From the NCBI RefSeq assembly GCF_029675105.1, contig NZ_JAQQFV010000003.1:620001-684000 (forward strand): 64,000 bases of DNA, given 5' to 3'. The number at the start of each line of letters is the position of its first letter. Position 1 is the first letter of the stretch. Shown here one piece after another: positions 18,336-26,617 of the stretch. The stretch is from Nocardia anocheti (GTDB taxonomy: Bacteria > Actinomycetota > Actinomycetes > Mycobacteriales > Mycobacteriaceae). The notes below the pieces were generated by a model. It made no database searches, was not told where the DNA came from, and was given only the letters and a program-made list of their open reading frames with translations. The position numbers and the translations under genes were made by a program.

Positions 18336-18414
18336 GACGCCGGACTCCTTCCGCGTCCCCCCACGCTATCGGCGGCGGATAACCGGCGATGAATGCCGGA
18401 TGAAATCACGGCCG

Positions 18415-20055
18415 TCACTTGGCGTCGCCGTAGCAGTCCACGACGGCGGTGGTGAACGGGAAACGCACCGGCGTGGGGCCGAAGGCGATCCGGCCTGCCG
18501 TGTCGGCCGCCGTGGCGATCGCCGTCACGACGGTCTGGGCCTCCTCGACCGGGCAGTGCACGATCACCTCGTCGTGCTGGAAGAAGACCAGTTCCGCGCG
18601 GAGCCCGGCGTGGGTGAGGGCGTGGCGCAGACCGGCCAGGACCAGCAGGGCCCAGTCGGCGGCGCTGCCCTGCACCACGAAGTTGCGGGTGAAGCGGCCC
18701 CGGGCCCTGGCGGCCGGGGTGCCGGTGAAGCCGGACAGGTTGTCCTCGGCCGCGACCGGCGGGCAGGTGCGACCCAGCCAGGTGCGCACCAGCCTGCCCT
18801 CTTCCCCGGCGTGGGCGGCGTCGTCGACGTAGGCCACGGCCGCGGGATAGCGGCGGCGCAGGGCGGCGAGGTGGGTCAGGGCGTCGCCGGAGGTCTGGCC
18901 GTAGATGGCGCCCAGCATGGCCATCTTGGCGCGGGCGCGGTCGCCGCCGAAGCCGCGGGCGGCGAGGTCGGCGTAGAGGTCCTCGCGGCGGCCCGCGGCG
19001 GCCATCAGGGCGGGGTCGCGGGAGACGGCGGCCAGGACGCGCGGTTCCATCTGGTCGGCGTCGGCGACCACCAGGGTCCAGCCGGGGTCGGCGCGGATGG
19101 CCTGACGGATGATCTTCGGAATCTGTAGGGCGCCACCGCCATTGGTGGTCCACCGTCCCGACACCGTGCCGCCGGGCAGGTATTCGGGACGGAACCGCCC
19201 GCCGTGGACCCACTGGTCGAGCCAGGACCAGCCGTGCGCGGTGTGCACGCGATAGAGGGACTTGTAGGCCAGCAGCGGGGCGACGGCGGGATGGTCGACG
19301 CGCTGCAGTTCCCATTTGCGGGTGGAGGACACCTCGATCCCCGCGCGGGCGAAGGCGCGGACGATCTCGGCGGGCAGGTCGGGCCGCACCCTGACCCCGA
19401 AGGCCCGCGACACCTCGTCGGCCAGTTCCACCATCCTGCGCGGTTCCCCACCGCCCGCGAAACGCTCACCGAGCATGGTGTCCAGGAGTTCGCGATGGAT
19501 GTCGGCGCGCCACGGGATCCCCGCGCGCGACATCTCGGCCGCGACCAACATGCCCGCCGACTCGGCCGCCAGCAGCAACCGCATCCGGTCCGGATGCTGG
19601 GTCCGCGCGGTGCGCGCCACCTGCCCGGCGTATACCTCCAGCAGGGCATCGAATTCGTCGATTCCCGGTGGCAGCGGTACCGGCGCCGAGTCGAACAGCG
19701 AGGGCTCGGTGTCGGCGGCCCGCACCGGCGCGTCCGGCGGCACGGGCAGGCGACGCAGCCGCGCCCAGGCCGCCGCCAGCGATCTGGCCTGCCCGGACTG
19801 CCCTTCCTCGTGCCCGGTCAGCAGCGCCTCGGCCGCCTGCACGTCGTAGCAGCGCTCCACCCGCACCCCGGCCGCGAGCAGGGCGCGGTAGATCTCGGCG
19901 GTCGATCGCCACACCCACCGCTCCACCTCGGGCCGCGAGCGGACGGCTTCGACCAGCGAGGGTTCGACGAGCACCGGTCCGGCGGGCCGCCCGTCGCTGT
20001 CGAGCGGACACAGGCGCGCGCCACCCTCACCCGACTCCGCTATCGCCCATCGCAC
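18415..20055 (-). CDS. Family A DNA polymerase with degenerate 3'-5' exonuclease region
   Basis: A 546-residue polymerase I-like protein without a 5'-nuclease domain. The polymerase motifs are present: motif A DADQMEPRVLA, motif B RAKMAMLGAIYGQ (Arg/Lys and the YG pair), and motif C HDEVIVH with its catalytic Asp. The N-terminal 180 residues occupy the place of the proofreading domain but lack clear DEDDy exonuclease motifs, so I see no evidence of proofreading. Similar short polymerases in Nocardia, Rhodococcus and mycobacteria are annotated as bifunctional 3'-5' exonuclease/DNA polymerase. GTG 20055 is chosen since the protein body begins with VRWAIAESG; the longer frame is antisense to the LLM gene. 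The role may be repair synthesis. Confidence 0.82.
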   Translation of the reverse strand: MRWAIAESGEGGARLCPLDSDGRPAGPVLVEPSLVEAVRSRPEVERWVWRSTAEIYRALLAAGVRVERCYDVQAAEALLTGHEEGQSGQARSLAAAWARLRRLPVPPDAPVRAADTEPSLFDSAPVPLPPGIDEFDALLEVYAGQVARTARTQHPDRMRLLLAAESAGMLVAAEMSRAGIPWRADIHRELLDTMLGERFAGGGEPRRMVELADEVSRAFGVRVRPDLPAEIVRAFARAGIEVSSTRKWELQRVDHPAVAPLLAYKSLYRVHTAHGWSWLDQWVHGGRFRPEYLPGGTVSGRWTTNGGGALQIPKIIRQAIRADPGWTLVVADADQMEPRVLAAVSRDPALMAAAGRREDLYADLAARGFGGDRARAKMAMLGAIYGQTSGDALTHLAALRRRYPAAVAYVDDAAHAGEEGRLVRTWLGRTCPPVAAEDNLSGFTGTPAARARGRFTRNFVVQGSAADWALLVLAGLRHALTHAGLRAELVFFQHDEVIVHCPVEEAQTVVTAIATAADTAGRIAFGPTPVRFPFTTAVVDCYGDAK

Positions 20056-20116
20056 GCGCCGAGTCTGCCAGCGGGGTCCGACAGATCCGGATCGTCTCCG
20101 CGTGGCGGAGGCCCGG

Positions 20117-21178
20117 TCACTCGCGCAGCAGTGGAAGCAGCTGGTTGCCCTGGCGTTCGATCTCGCGCAGGTAGGGGGTGTCGGAGAGGACGAAATGGGT
20201 GATGCCCAGGTCGCGGTATTTGCGCAGGGACTTGGCGACGTCCTCGGCGGAGCCGACGAGCCAGGTGGTGCCCGCTCCCCCGCCGCCGTAGCGGCCGGGC
20301 GCGGTGTAGAGGTTGTCGTCGAGGACGTCACCGCGCGCGGCCAGGTCGAGCAGACGTTGCTGGCCGACCGCGGCCCGACGGCGCGGGTTCTGTTCTCCAC
20401 CGGCGCTTTTGGCCATCTCGGCGACCTTGGCCTCGGCGTCGGCCCAGGCCTGCTCGGTGGTGTCGCGCACGAAGGTGGTGATGCGCAGGCCGAATTCGAG
20501 CGGGGCGTGTTCGCGGCCGAGTTCGGCGCTGAGCGCGCGCAGGCGGTCGATCCGTTCGCGGACACCGTCGAGGGGCTCGCCCCAGAACAATTGGACGTCG
20601 GCCTCGGTGGCGGCGACCCGTTCGGCGGCCGCGGAGGCGCCACCGAAGTAGAGGGTCGGATGCCGACGGTCGCCGCGGGGCTCGATGCGTGGGCGCACGG
20701 TGGAGTCGGTGACCTGGAAGTGTTCGCCCCGGTAGGTGACGTTCTCCTCGGTCCAGAGCTTGCGGACCAGCTGGAGGAATTCCCTGGTGCGGGCGTAACG
20801 GTCGGCCTGATCGCCCTCGCTGTCCCCGTAGGCGGCCAGATCGTCCTTGCCCGAGACGATGTTCACCCGCACCCGTCCGCCGGTCAGGTGATCGAGAGTG
20901 GCGGCCGCGGAGGCGAAGTTCGCGGGTCGCCAGTAGCCGGGGCGGATGGCGATGAGCGGTTCGAAGGTCTCGGTGCGCGCGGCCAGCGCGGCGGCGACGG
21001 TGAGGGTGTCGGGACGGCCCCACCCGGTGCCGAGCAACGCGCCCTGCCAGCCGTTGGCCTCCAGGGCGCGGGCGTGCGCGGTCAAGGTGTCCAGGCTGTT
21101 GTGGTCGGCGACGACGGGTTCCCCGCGATGGCCGGGCGTGACCTGATTGGGGATGTACCAGAGGAATTCGAGGCTCAT
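20117..21178 (-). CDS. LLM class flavin-dependent monooxygenase (SsuD-like)
   Basis: A 353-residue luciferase-like monooxygenase. The N-terminal LEFLWYIPNQ, the central GGRVRVNIVSGKDDLAAYGD and the late TWLVGSAEDVAKSLRKY segments match the alkanesulfonate monooxygenase SsuD group, which uses FMNH2 from a partner reductase to oxidise organosulfonates and release sulfite. There is no adjacent ssuABC transporter or reductase here, so the sulfonate role is only a family expectation. It starts at ATG 21178 with a 180-bp upstream gap that contains a strong hairpin belonging to the MFS gene. Confidence 0.85.
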   Translation of the reverse strand: MSLEFLWYIPNQVTPGHRGEPVVADHNSLDTLTAHARALEANGWQGALLGTGWGRPDTLTVAAALAARTETFEPLIAIRPGYWRPANFASAAATLDHLTGGRVRVNIVSGKDDLAAYGDSEGDQADRYARTREFLQLVRKLWTEENVTYRGEHFQVTDSTVRPRIEPRGDRRHPTLYFGGASAAAERVAATEADVQLFWGEPLDGVRERIDRLRALSAELGREHAPLEFGLRITTFVRDTTEQAWADAEAKVAEMAKSAGGEQNPRRRAAVGQQRLLDLAARGDVLDDNLYTAPGRYGGGGAGTTWLVGSAEDVAKSLRKYRDLGITHFVLSDTPYLREIERQGNQLLPLLRE

Positions 21179-21257
21179 GCGGGTTTCCGTTCGTGCGCGA
21201 CGGTCGACAGCGTCGTGCCGGGCGCGGAACCCGGCCCGCCGAGTATCGACCCGGTCG

Positions 21258-21290
21258 CGGGCCCCGCACCGTCGTGCGACGCGGGGCCCG
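21258..21290 (-). terminator. Hairpin, probable terminator of the MFS gene
   Basis: CGGGCCCCGC (21258-21267) pairs perfectly with GCGGGGCCCG (21281-21290) around a 13-nt loop that itself contains a GTC/GAC mini-stem. It lies about 70 bp past the stop of the MFS gene on its strand. No U-tract follows, which is common for actinobacterial hairpins. Confidence 0.5.
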
Positions 21291-21358
21291 AACCCGGAGA
21301 CCGGCGCTGAGCAGCGCGGATCGGACGATTCCCGAAATAGAATCCCGCCGAGCGAGAA

Positions 21359-22903
21359 TCAGGTGATGTCGGCGCGGTGCCGCACCGCGTCCACGGCGGT
21401 GAAGGCCGCGGCCAGCAGGATCATGATCGCCGACACCAGCAGCGCCGCCTCCAAGCCGTGATGGAAGGCCACCTTGCCCAGCTCGAACGCCTCGGAGACC
21501 TTCGACCAGTAGGGCAGGAACTGGGTGATGTTGGTGCCCTCGGGAATTCCGCCGCGCTCGACGGCCTCGATGGCGTCGTATTGCAGCGTCGTCGGCAGAC
21601 CCAGTTCGGTCATCCGCGCCTTCAGATCCGCCGACAGGAACCCGCTCACCAGCGCGCCGAGGATCGCCACGCCGAAGGCCGACCCGATCTGGCGCATCGT
21701 ATTGGTCGCGGCGGCGGCCATGCCGGAATGCTCGGCGGGCACCCCCGAGAGCACCGCCGAGGTCAGCGGGACGACCGCGATACCGAAACCGAGCCCGGCC
21801 ACGCCCATCGCGGCGGCCAGCCACGGATCGTGCACCGTTCCGGCCAGTGCCCAGCGGGTCAGCAGGATGCCGGTGGCGCCCAACACACAGCCCAGGATCA
21901 TCGGGATACGCGCGCCGCGGCGAGCCACCCAGAAGCCCGCGGCCAGCGCGCCGAGCACGATGGTGGCGGCCATGGGCGCGAAGATCCCGGCGGTGCGCGC
22001 GCCCGTATACGACTGCATCACCTGCAGATACAGCGCGGTGAAGAAGAAGATGGAGAAGATGCCGAAGTAGACGGCGAAGGCGACCACCAGCGCGCTGCGC
22101 ACCAGCGGTAGCCGCAGATAGCGCAGGTCGAGCATCGGTGCGCGGACCCGTTTCTCCACCAGGACGAACCCGATCAACGCCAACCCACCGACCGCGAACA
22201 GCGCCAGGACCCTCGGCGAGGTGTAGCCCCAGTCCGGGCCGACGGTCGCGGCGTAGATCACCGTCGCGAAGGCGGTGGCACCGAGTACCGCACCGGCCCA
22301 GTCGACCGGCTCCTGTCGGGGATCGGCGCTCTCCGGCACCGACCACAGCGCCGCGACCAGCGCGACCGCGCCGATCACCAGGTTGAACCAGAAGATCGAG
22401 CGCCAGCCGTAGGCGTGCACCAGCACACCGCCCAGCACCGGACCCGCCGCCAGCGCCAGCCCCGATACCGCCGCCCAGACGCCGACGGCCTTGGCCCGAC
22501 TGCGGCTCTCGGGGAAGATGTGGCGCAGCACCGACAACGTGCCCGGTTCCGACGCCGCCGCCCCCAGGCCCATGATCGCGCGCCCGGCGATCAGCACGCC
22601 GACGCTGCTGGCCAGCGCCGACACCACCGACCCGGCGCAGAAGATCACCAGGCCGACGATCATCACGCGTTTGCGGCCCCACCGGTCACCGAGCGAACCG
22701 CCCGCCAGCATCAATCCGGCGAACACCACGGTGTAGGCGTTGACGACCCATTGCAGCCCGGTCACATCGGCGAGCAGATCGGTGCGGATGGCGCCCAGCG
22801 CCACACTCACCACGGTCGTATCGAGGAAGGTCACGAACACCACCGCGACCACCGCGGCCAGCGCCACGCCCGGCCGTCCCTGCGTGCCGGGCGATTTGAT
22901 CAT
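21359..22903 (-). CDS. MFS drug efflux transporter, DHA2 (EmrB/QacA) family
   Basis: About 514 residues with the 14-helix DHA2 layout. Motif D1-like FLDTTVVSVALGAI lies in helix 1, motif A GGSLGDRWGRKRVM between helices 2 and 3, and motif C-like GPVLGGVLVHAYGWR in helix 5. Such proteins export hydrophobic drugs or lipids by proton antiport; the substrate is unknown. ATG 22903 is preferred to the in-frame GTG at 22921, which has no ribosome binding site, though the signal before 22903 is also weak. The DD-peptidase gene lies 76 bp upstream on the same strand. No local regulator is adjacent. Confidence 0.88.
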   Translation of the reverse strand: MIKSPGTQGRPGVALAAVVAVVFVTFLDTTVVSVALGAIRTDLLADVTGLQWVVNAYTVVFAGLMLAGGSLGDRWGRKRVMIVGLVIFCAGSVVSALASSVGVLIAGRAIMGLGAAASEPGTLSVLRHIFPESRSRAKAVGVWAAVSGLALAAGPVLGGVLVHAYGWRSIFWFNLVIGAVALVAALWSVPESADPRQEPVDWAGAVLGATAFATVIYAATVGPDWGYTSPRVLALFAVGGLALIGFVLVEKRVRAPMLDLRYLRLPLVRSALVVAFAVYFGIFSIFFFTALYLQVMQSYTGARTAGIFAPMAATIVLGALAAGFWVARRGARIPMILGCVLGATGILLTRWALAGTVHDPWLAAAMGVAGLGFGIAVVPLTSAVLSGVPAEHSGMAAAATNTMRQIGSAFGVAILGALVSGFLSADLKARMTELGLPTTLQYDAIEAVERGGIPEGTNITQFLPYWSKVSEAFELGKVAFHHGLEAALLVSAIMILLAAAFTAVDAVRHRADIT

Positions 22904-22979
22904 CGAACTCACCCGGCACACGGTACTGGCGAGTACCCCTCGGCGCCGCCCCTCCGTGACACCGGGTGCCGGGCCGGGG

Positions 22980-23897
22980 TCAGCCCGCGGCGGGCAGCAC
23001 GCGCAGGATCGGGTCGTAGGCCCAGTTCAGGATGCGCTCGGCGTCCTGCTTGGCCACGATGCTGCTGTGGTCGGAGCTGTGCAGCACCACACCGACGAGT
23101 GGGATGCCCGCGCGAACCGTCTCGAACAGCAGGCAGTGGCCCGCGGCGTCGGTGTTGCCGGTCTTGATGCCGATGGTGCCCGGGTATTCGCGCAGCAGAC
23201 GGTTCGTGGTCTCCCAGTCGTGTTCGCGGTTGCCCGGCCCGGCGGGGACGAAGAAGTCCCTGGCGGCGACGATCTCGCGGAACACCGGCATGGTCATCGC
23301 GCGCACCGCCAGGGTGACCAGGTTCGCGGGCGTGGACAGGGTCGAGTAGTCGTGCGGTTCGGGCAGCCCGCTGGGATCGCTGAATTGCGTTCCGCCCAGG
23401 CCCATCACGCGGGCGGTGTCGTTCATCCGACCGATGAACCCGCCCTGGCCGGGGCCGAAGGATTCGGCGAGGGCGTAGGCCGCGTCACAGCCCGAGGGCA
23501 GGAGCAGGCCGTAGAGCAGCTGGCGGGCGGTGAGGACCTCGCCCGCGCTCAGTCCGGCGGTGCTGCCGCCGTGCTTGCCGCAGTAGGAGAAGGCCTCGGC
23601 CGGGACGGTGACGGGGCGTTCCAGGTCGTTGGCGGCGATCACGACGACCGCCGTCATCACTTTCGCGATACTGGCGATCGGCACCGGTGTGTGCGCCTCG
23701 CGCGACCACAGCACCGTGCCGGTGATGCCGTCGGCCAGGGCGGCGCCTGCGGCCTGGACGCCGTCGGGTCCGGTGGCCGACCAGGGCAGCAGATCCGAGC
23801 TTCCGGTGGGACCGGCGGTCGCGACACCCTGACCGGCCGCGACACCGACGACGACCCCAGCGACAACAGCGTGCAACACCCGGGCAAATGTCCGCAT
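22980..23897 (-). CDS. Secreted D-Ala-D-Ala carboxypeptidase/transpeptidase (class C PBP, K15-like)
   Basis: A 305-residue serine peptidase with an N-terminal Sec signal (hydrophobic residues 8-28, Ala-rich end). The three penicillin-binding motifs are S76-I-A-K79, S135-G-C137 and K245-T-G247. The middle motif is SGC rather than the SGN of PBP5; the same SGC occurs in the Streptomyces K15 DD-transpeptidase, so this belongs with that subgroup. It acts outside the membrane on peptidoglycan stem peptides. No C-terminal amphipathic anchor of the PBP5 kind is visible, so it may be soluble or held by an uncleaved signal. ATG 23897 gives the best signal peptide. Confidence 0.87.
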   Translation of the reverse strand: MRTFARVLHAVVAGVVVGVAAGQGVATAGPTGSSDLLPWSATGPDGVQAAGAALADGITGTVLWSREAHTPVPIASIAKVMTAVVVIAANDLERPVTVPAEAFSYCGKHGGSTAGLSAGEVLTARQLLYGLLLPSGCDAAYALAESFGPGQGGFIGRMNDTARVMGLGGTQFSDPSGLPEPHDYSTLSTPANLVTLAVRAMTMPVFREIVAARDFFVPAGPGNREHDWETTNRLLREYPGTIGIKTGNTDAAGHCLLFETVRAGIPLVGVVLHSSDHSSIVAKQDAERILNWAYDPILRVLPAAG

Positions 23898-23995
23898 CGC
23901 GACATTGTGTCCCACCGGCGGGCCCGATCGCGGGAACGGCACACCGTGTGTCCGGCGCCGGGTCTGGCGGCGGTGATGTCTGCGAGACTGGAGCG

Positions 23996-25012
23996 GTGAG
24001 CGAAACGGATGCGGGGACCTACGTCGAAGCCGGTGAGTTCCGCCGCGACACCAACTACATCACCACGCGCATCACCGCCGACGGCCGCGACGGCTATCCG
24101 GTCGAGTCCGGGCGCTATCGGCTCGTGGCGGCGCGGGCCTGCCCGTGGGCCAATCGCACGCTGATCGTGCGGCGGCTACTCGGCCTCGAACCCGTGCTGT
24201 CGCTGGGGCTGTGCGGGCCCACCCACGACAAACTCAGCTGGACCTTCGATCTCGATCCCGGCGAGGTGGACCCGGTACTGGGCATCCACTACCTGCGCGA
24301 CGCCTATCTGGCCCGGTACCCGGACTATCCGCGCGGGATCACCGTGCCCGCGATCGTCGACATCCCGACCGGGCAGGTGGTCACCAACGACTACGCCCAG
24401 ATCACCCTCGACTTCTCCACCGAGTGGACCGCGCATCACCGGGCGGGCGCACCCCAGCTGTATCCGGAGGTGCTGCGCGAGCAGATCGACGAGATCAACC
24501 GCGAGGTCTTCCGCGACGTCAACAACGGCGTCTACCGCTGTGGATTCGCCGGGGCCCAGGACGCCTACGACATCGCCTACGCGCGTCTGTTCGCCGCGCT
24601 GGACCGACTCTCCGAGCGGTTGCGCACGCAGCGCTATCTGGTCGGCGACACCATCACCGAGGCCGACGTGCGGCTGTTCACCACGCTGGTCCGCTTCGAT
24701 CCCGTCTACCACGGCCACTTCAAGTGCAACCGCGCCAAACTCACCGAGATGCCGGTGCTGTGGGCCTACGCCAGGGACCTGTTCCAGACGCCCGGCTTCG
24801 GCGACACCGTCGACTTCGGGCAGATCAAGGAGCACTACTACGTGGTGCACCGCGACATCAATCCCACCGGAATCATCCCGGCGGGGCCGGATCTGGCGAA
24901 CTGGCTGACCCCGCACCACCGCGCCGAACTCGGCGGCAGGCCCTTCGGCGACGGCACCCCGCCGCCCCCACCACGTACCGCCGAGCAGGTGCCCGCGATC
25001 GCGGTGCGGTAG
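23996..25012 (+). CDS. Xi-class glutathione S-transferase (S-glutathionyl/mycothiolyl hydroquinone reductase type)
   Basis: A 338-residue protein of the ECM4/YqjG/PcpF group. The catalytic cysteine is in the ARACPWANR motif (Cys49), with a C-terminal all-helical GST domain containing RYLVGDTITEADVRLFTTL and the FKCNRAKL segment. Xi-class enzymes reduce glutathionyl-hydroquinones. Because actinobacteria use mycothiol in place of glutathione, the natural thiol is probably mycothiol (inference). The start is GTG 23996 (VSETDAGTYV); a longer reading into the DD-peptidase upstream region lacks support. The last 30 residues are Pro-rich. Confidence 0.87.
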   Translation: MSETDAGTYVEAGEFRRDTNYITTRITADGRDGYPVESGRYRLVAARACPWANRTLIVRRLLGLEPVLSLGLCGPTHDKLSWTFDLDPGEVDPVLGIHYLRDAYLARYPDYPRGITVPAIVDIPTGQVVTNDYAQITLDFSTEWTAHHRAGAPQLYPEVLREQIDEINREVFRDVNNGVYRCGFAGAQDAYDIAYARLFAALDRLSERLRTQRYLVGDTITEADVRLFTTLVRFDPVYHGHFKCNRAKLTEMPVLWAYARDLFQTPGFGDTVDFGQIKEHYYVVHRDINPTGIIPAGPDLANWLTPHHRAELGGRPFGDGTPPPPPRTAEQVPAIAVR

Positions 25013-25064
25013 TCCCCGCACGGGTTGCCATCGGACGCGGGCGCTTCTACTCTCGACTGCCATG

Positions 25065-25096
25065 CGAATATTCGTTCCGCTGGGTTCGAATATTCG
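25065..25096. promoter_or_regulatory. Two CGAATATTCG palindromes upstream of the secreted propeller protein
   Basis: The perfect 10-bp palindrome CGAATATTCG occurs at 25065-25074 and again at 25087-25096, 22 bp apart and 24-47 bp before the GTG at 25121. The AT-rich cores stand out in this G+C-rich DNA. A repressor site or paired operator is likely; the binding protein is unknown. Confidence 0.5.
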
Positions 25097-25120
25097 GTGC
25101 CGAGAGTCAGGGAGTCGCCC

Positions 25121-26554
25121 GTGTTCGACAGACTGGGCCGCACGGCCACGATCGCCGCGATCGCGACGGCCGCGCTGCTGACGGTGTCCACCGGCACCGC
25201 GACAGCGGGTTTCGGCACCCTGCCCCCGGCGAATCCGCACCTCGGGCCCCTCGGTACCGCGACCATGCACGGCGATGCCGAGTCCTCCGACGCCACCCCG
25301 TTCGCCGGGCCCGGCACCGGCGACATCGACAGCCGGTTCCGTGAGCTCGCCGCGGCGTGCCCGACGATTCTGCAGGGCGCGGACGGGATGCCGCAGGCGC
25401 TGTGCACGAAGATCGTCGACCGGGCACCCACGGTCTTCCTGCTTGATCCGCACAGCGGGCAGCCGCTGGCCTCGCTGGATCTGGCCAAGGGCAGCCTGCT
25501 CGGTGGCGTGTACGCCTACCTCGACAGCGACGACCGGATGGTCACCGTCGACGGCAGCGGCAAGCTGCTGCGCGTCGGGCACCGTCGCGACGGTGACGGC
25601 TGGACGGTGTTCGTGGACTCGAGCACCGAGATCTCCGCCGCGGTCACCGGACACTGCGGCGGCGGGGACTGCGACGCGGTGAGTTCGGTGATGCCCGATT
25701 TCGACGGTCGGGTCTGGTTCGCCACCGACAATGCCGCGGCCGGGTTCGCCGATCCGGCCACCGGTGCCGTCCGCTCGATCGTGCTGGGTCCGGGCGAGAA
25801 GGTCGCCAACAGCATCTCCGCCGCGCCCGAGGGTGTCGCGATCGCCACCACGCACGCGCTGTACCTGGTCGACGTGGACGCGGCCGGGGCACCGCGTGTC
25901 CGCTGGCGGCAGGTCTACGATCGCGGCCCCGCCCGCAAGCCAGGACAGCTGTCCTGGGGCACCGGTGCCACGCCGACGTTCTTCGGGCCGGGCAGTGGCA
26001 CCGAGTATCTGGCGATCACCGACAACGCGGTGCCCAAGGAGAACCTGCTCGTCTTCGACACCGCCACCGGGGATCGGGTGTGCTCGGTCCCGGCGGTCGA
26101 CGGCACCGAGAACTCCCCGATCGGGTCGGGCAACAGCCTGTTCGTGGCCAGCACCTACGGCTACCCGTATCCGGCCGTGCCCGAGGGCGCCGGGCCGAGC
26201 GAACCGGCGAGCGCGGCGTTCACCGGCGGGATGGTCCGGGTGGACGTCGAAGGCGCCGGGTGCCGGGTGGTGTGGACCAATTCGGCGCTCTCGGCGGCGG
26301 TTCCGCGACTGTCGGTGGCCGACGGCAAGATCTACACCGTCACCCGGCACACCGTGATCCCGACCGGCAGCGCCGGGGTGACCGACAGCTTCCACTACAC
26401 CGTCATCGACGCCGCCACCGGACGCCTCGACACCGAGCGGCCGATCGGCGCGACCGCGATCCACAACACCCTGCAGATGGTGGGCACCATCACCCCGGAC
26501 CGGACGCTCTACCAGGGCACCATGAGCGGCCTGTTCCGGATCGCCCCGCGCTGA
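25121..26554 (+). CDS. Secreted protein with PQQ/WD-like beta-propeller repeats
   Basis: A 477-residue exported protein. Starting at GTG 25121 (VFDRLGRTATIAAI) it has a typical Sec signal: a basic start, an Ala-rich hydrophobic stretch and a cleavage region near TGTATAG. GGGAG before the GTG supports this start; the frame also opens at 25025 but this would bury the signal. The mature part has repeated strand patterns with DG/DGS turns and aromatic pairs (VYAYLDSDDRMVTVDGSG, PDFDGRVWFATDNAAAG), as in quinoprotein-like propellers, but no catalytic residues or quinone ligands are identifiable. Several cysteines may form disulfides. Function is unknown. The two palindromes upstream suggest tight transcriptional control. 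Confidence 0.7.
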   Translation: MFDRLGRTATIAAIATAALLTVSTGTATAGFGTLPPANPHLGPLGTATMHGDAESSDATPFAGPGTGDIDSRFRELAAACPTILQGADGMPQALCTKIVDRAPTVFLLDPHSGQPLASLDLAKGSLLGGVYAYLDSDDRMVTVDGSGKLLRVGHRRDGDGWTVFVDSSTEISAAVTGHCGGGDCDAVSSVMPDFDGRVWFATDNAAAGFADPATGAVRSIVLGPGEKVANSISAAPEGVAIATTHALYLVDVDAAGAPRVRWRQVYDRGPARKPGQLSWGTGATPTFFGPGSGTEYLAITDNAVPKENLLVFDTATGDRVCSVPAVDGTENSPIGSGNSLFVASTYGYPYPAVPEGAGPSEPASAAFTGGMVRVDVEGAGCRVVWTNSALSAAVPRLSVADGKIYTVTRHTVIPTGSAGVTDSFHYTVIDAATGRLDTERPIGATAIHNTLQMVGTITPDRTLYQGTMSGLFRIAPR

Positions 26555-26617
26555 CCCGCGCGAGGCGCGCTGGCGTGTCCCGCACGCTCCCGGCCGCCCA
26601 CCCGGCACAGTCGAGTC

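Noticed and set aside
8564..21178. TauD-like and SsuD-like genes as a sulfonate-use operon
   Set aside because: They are 11 kb apart with unrelated genes between, and no ssuABC or tauABC importer is present.
25087..25096. Possible LexA (SOS) box
   Set aside because: CGAATATTCG lacks the TCGAAC-N4-GTTCGA pattern of actinobacterial SOS boxes.
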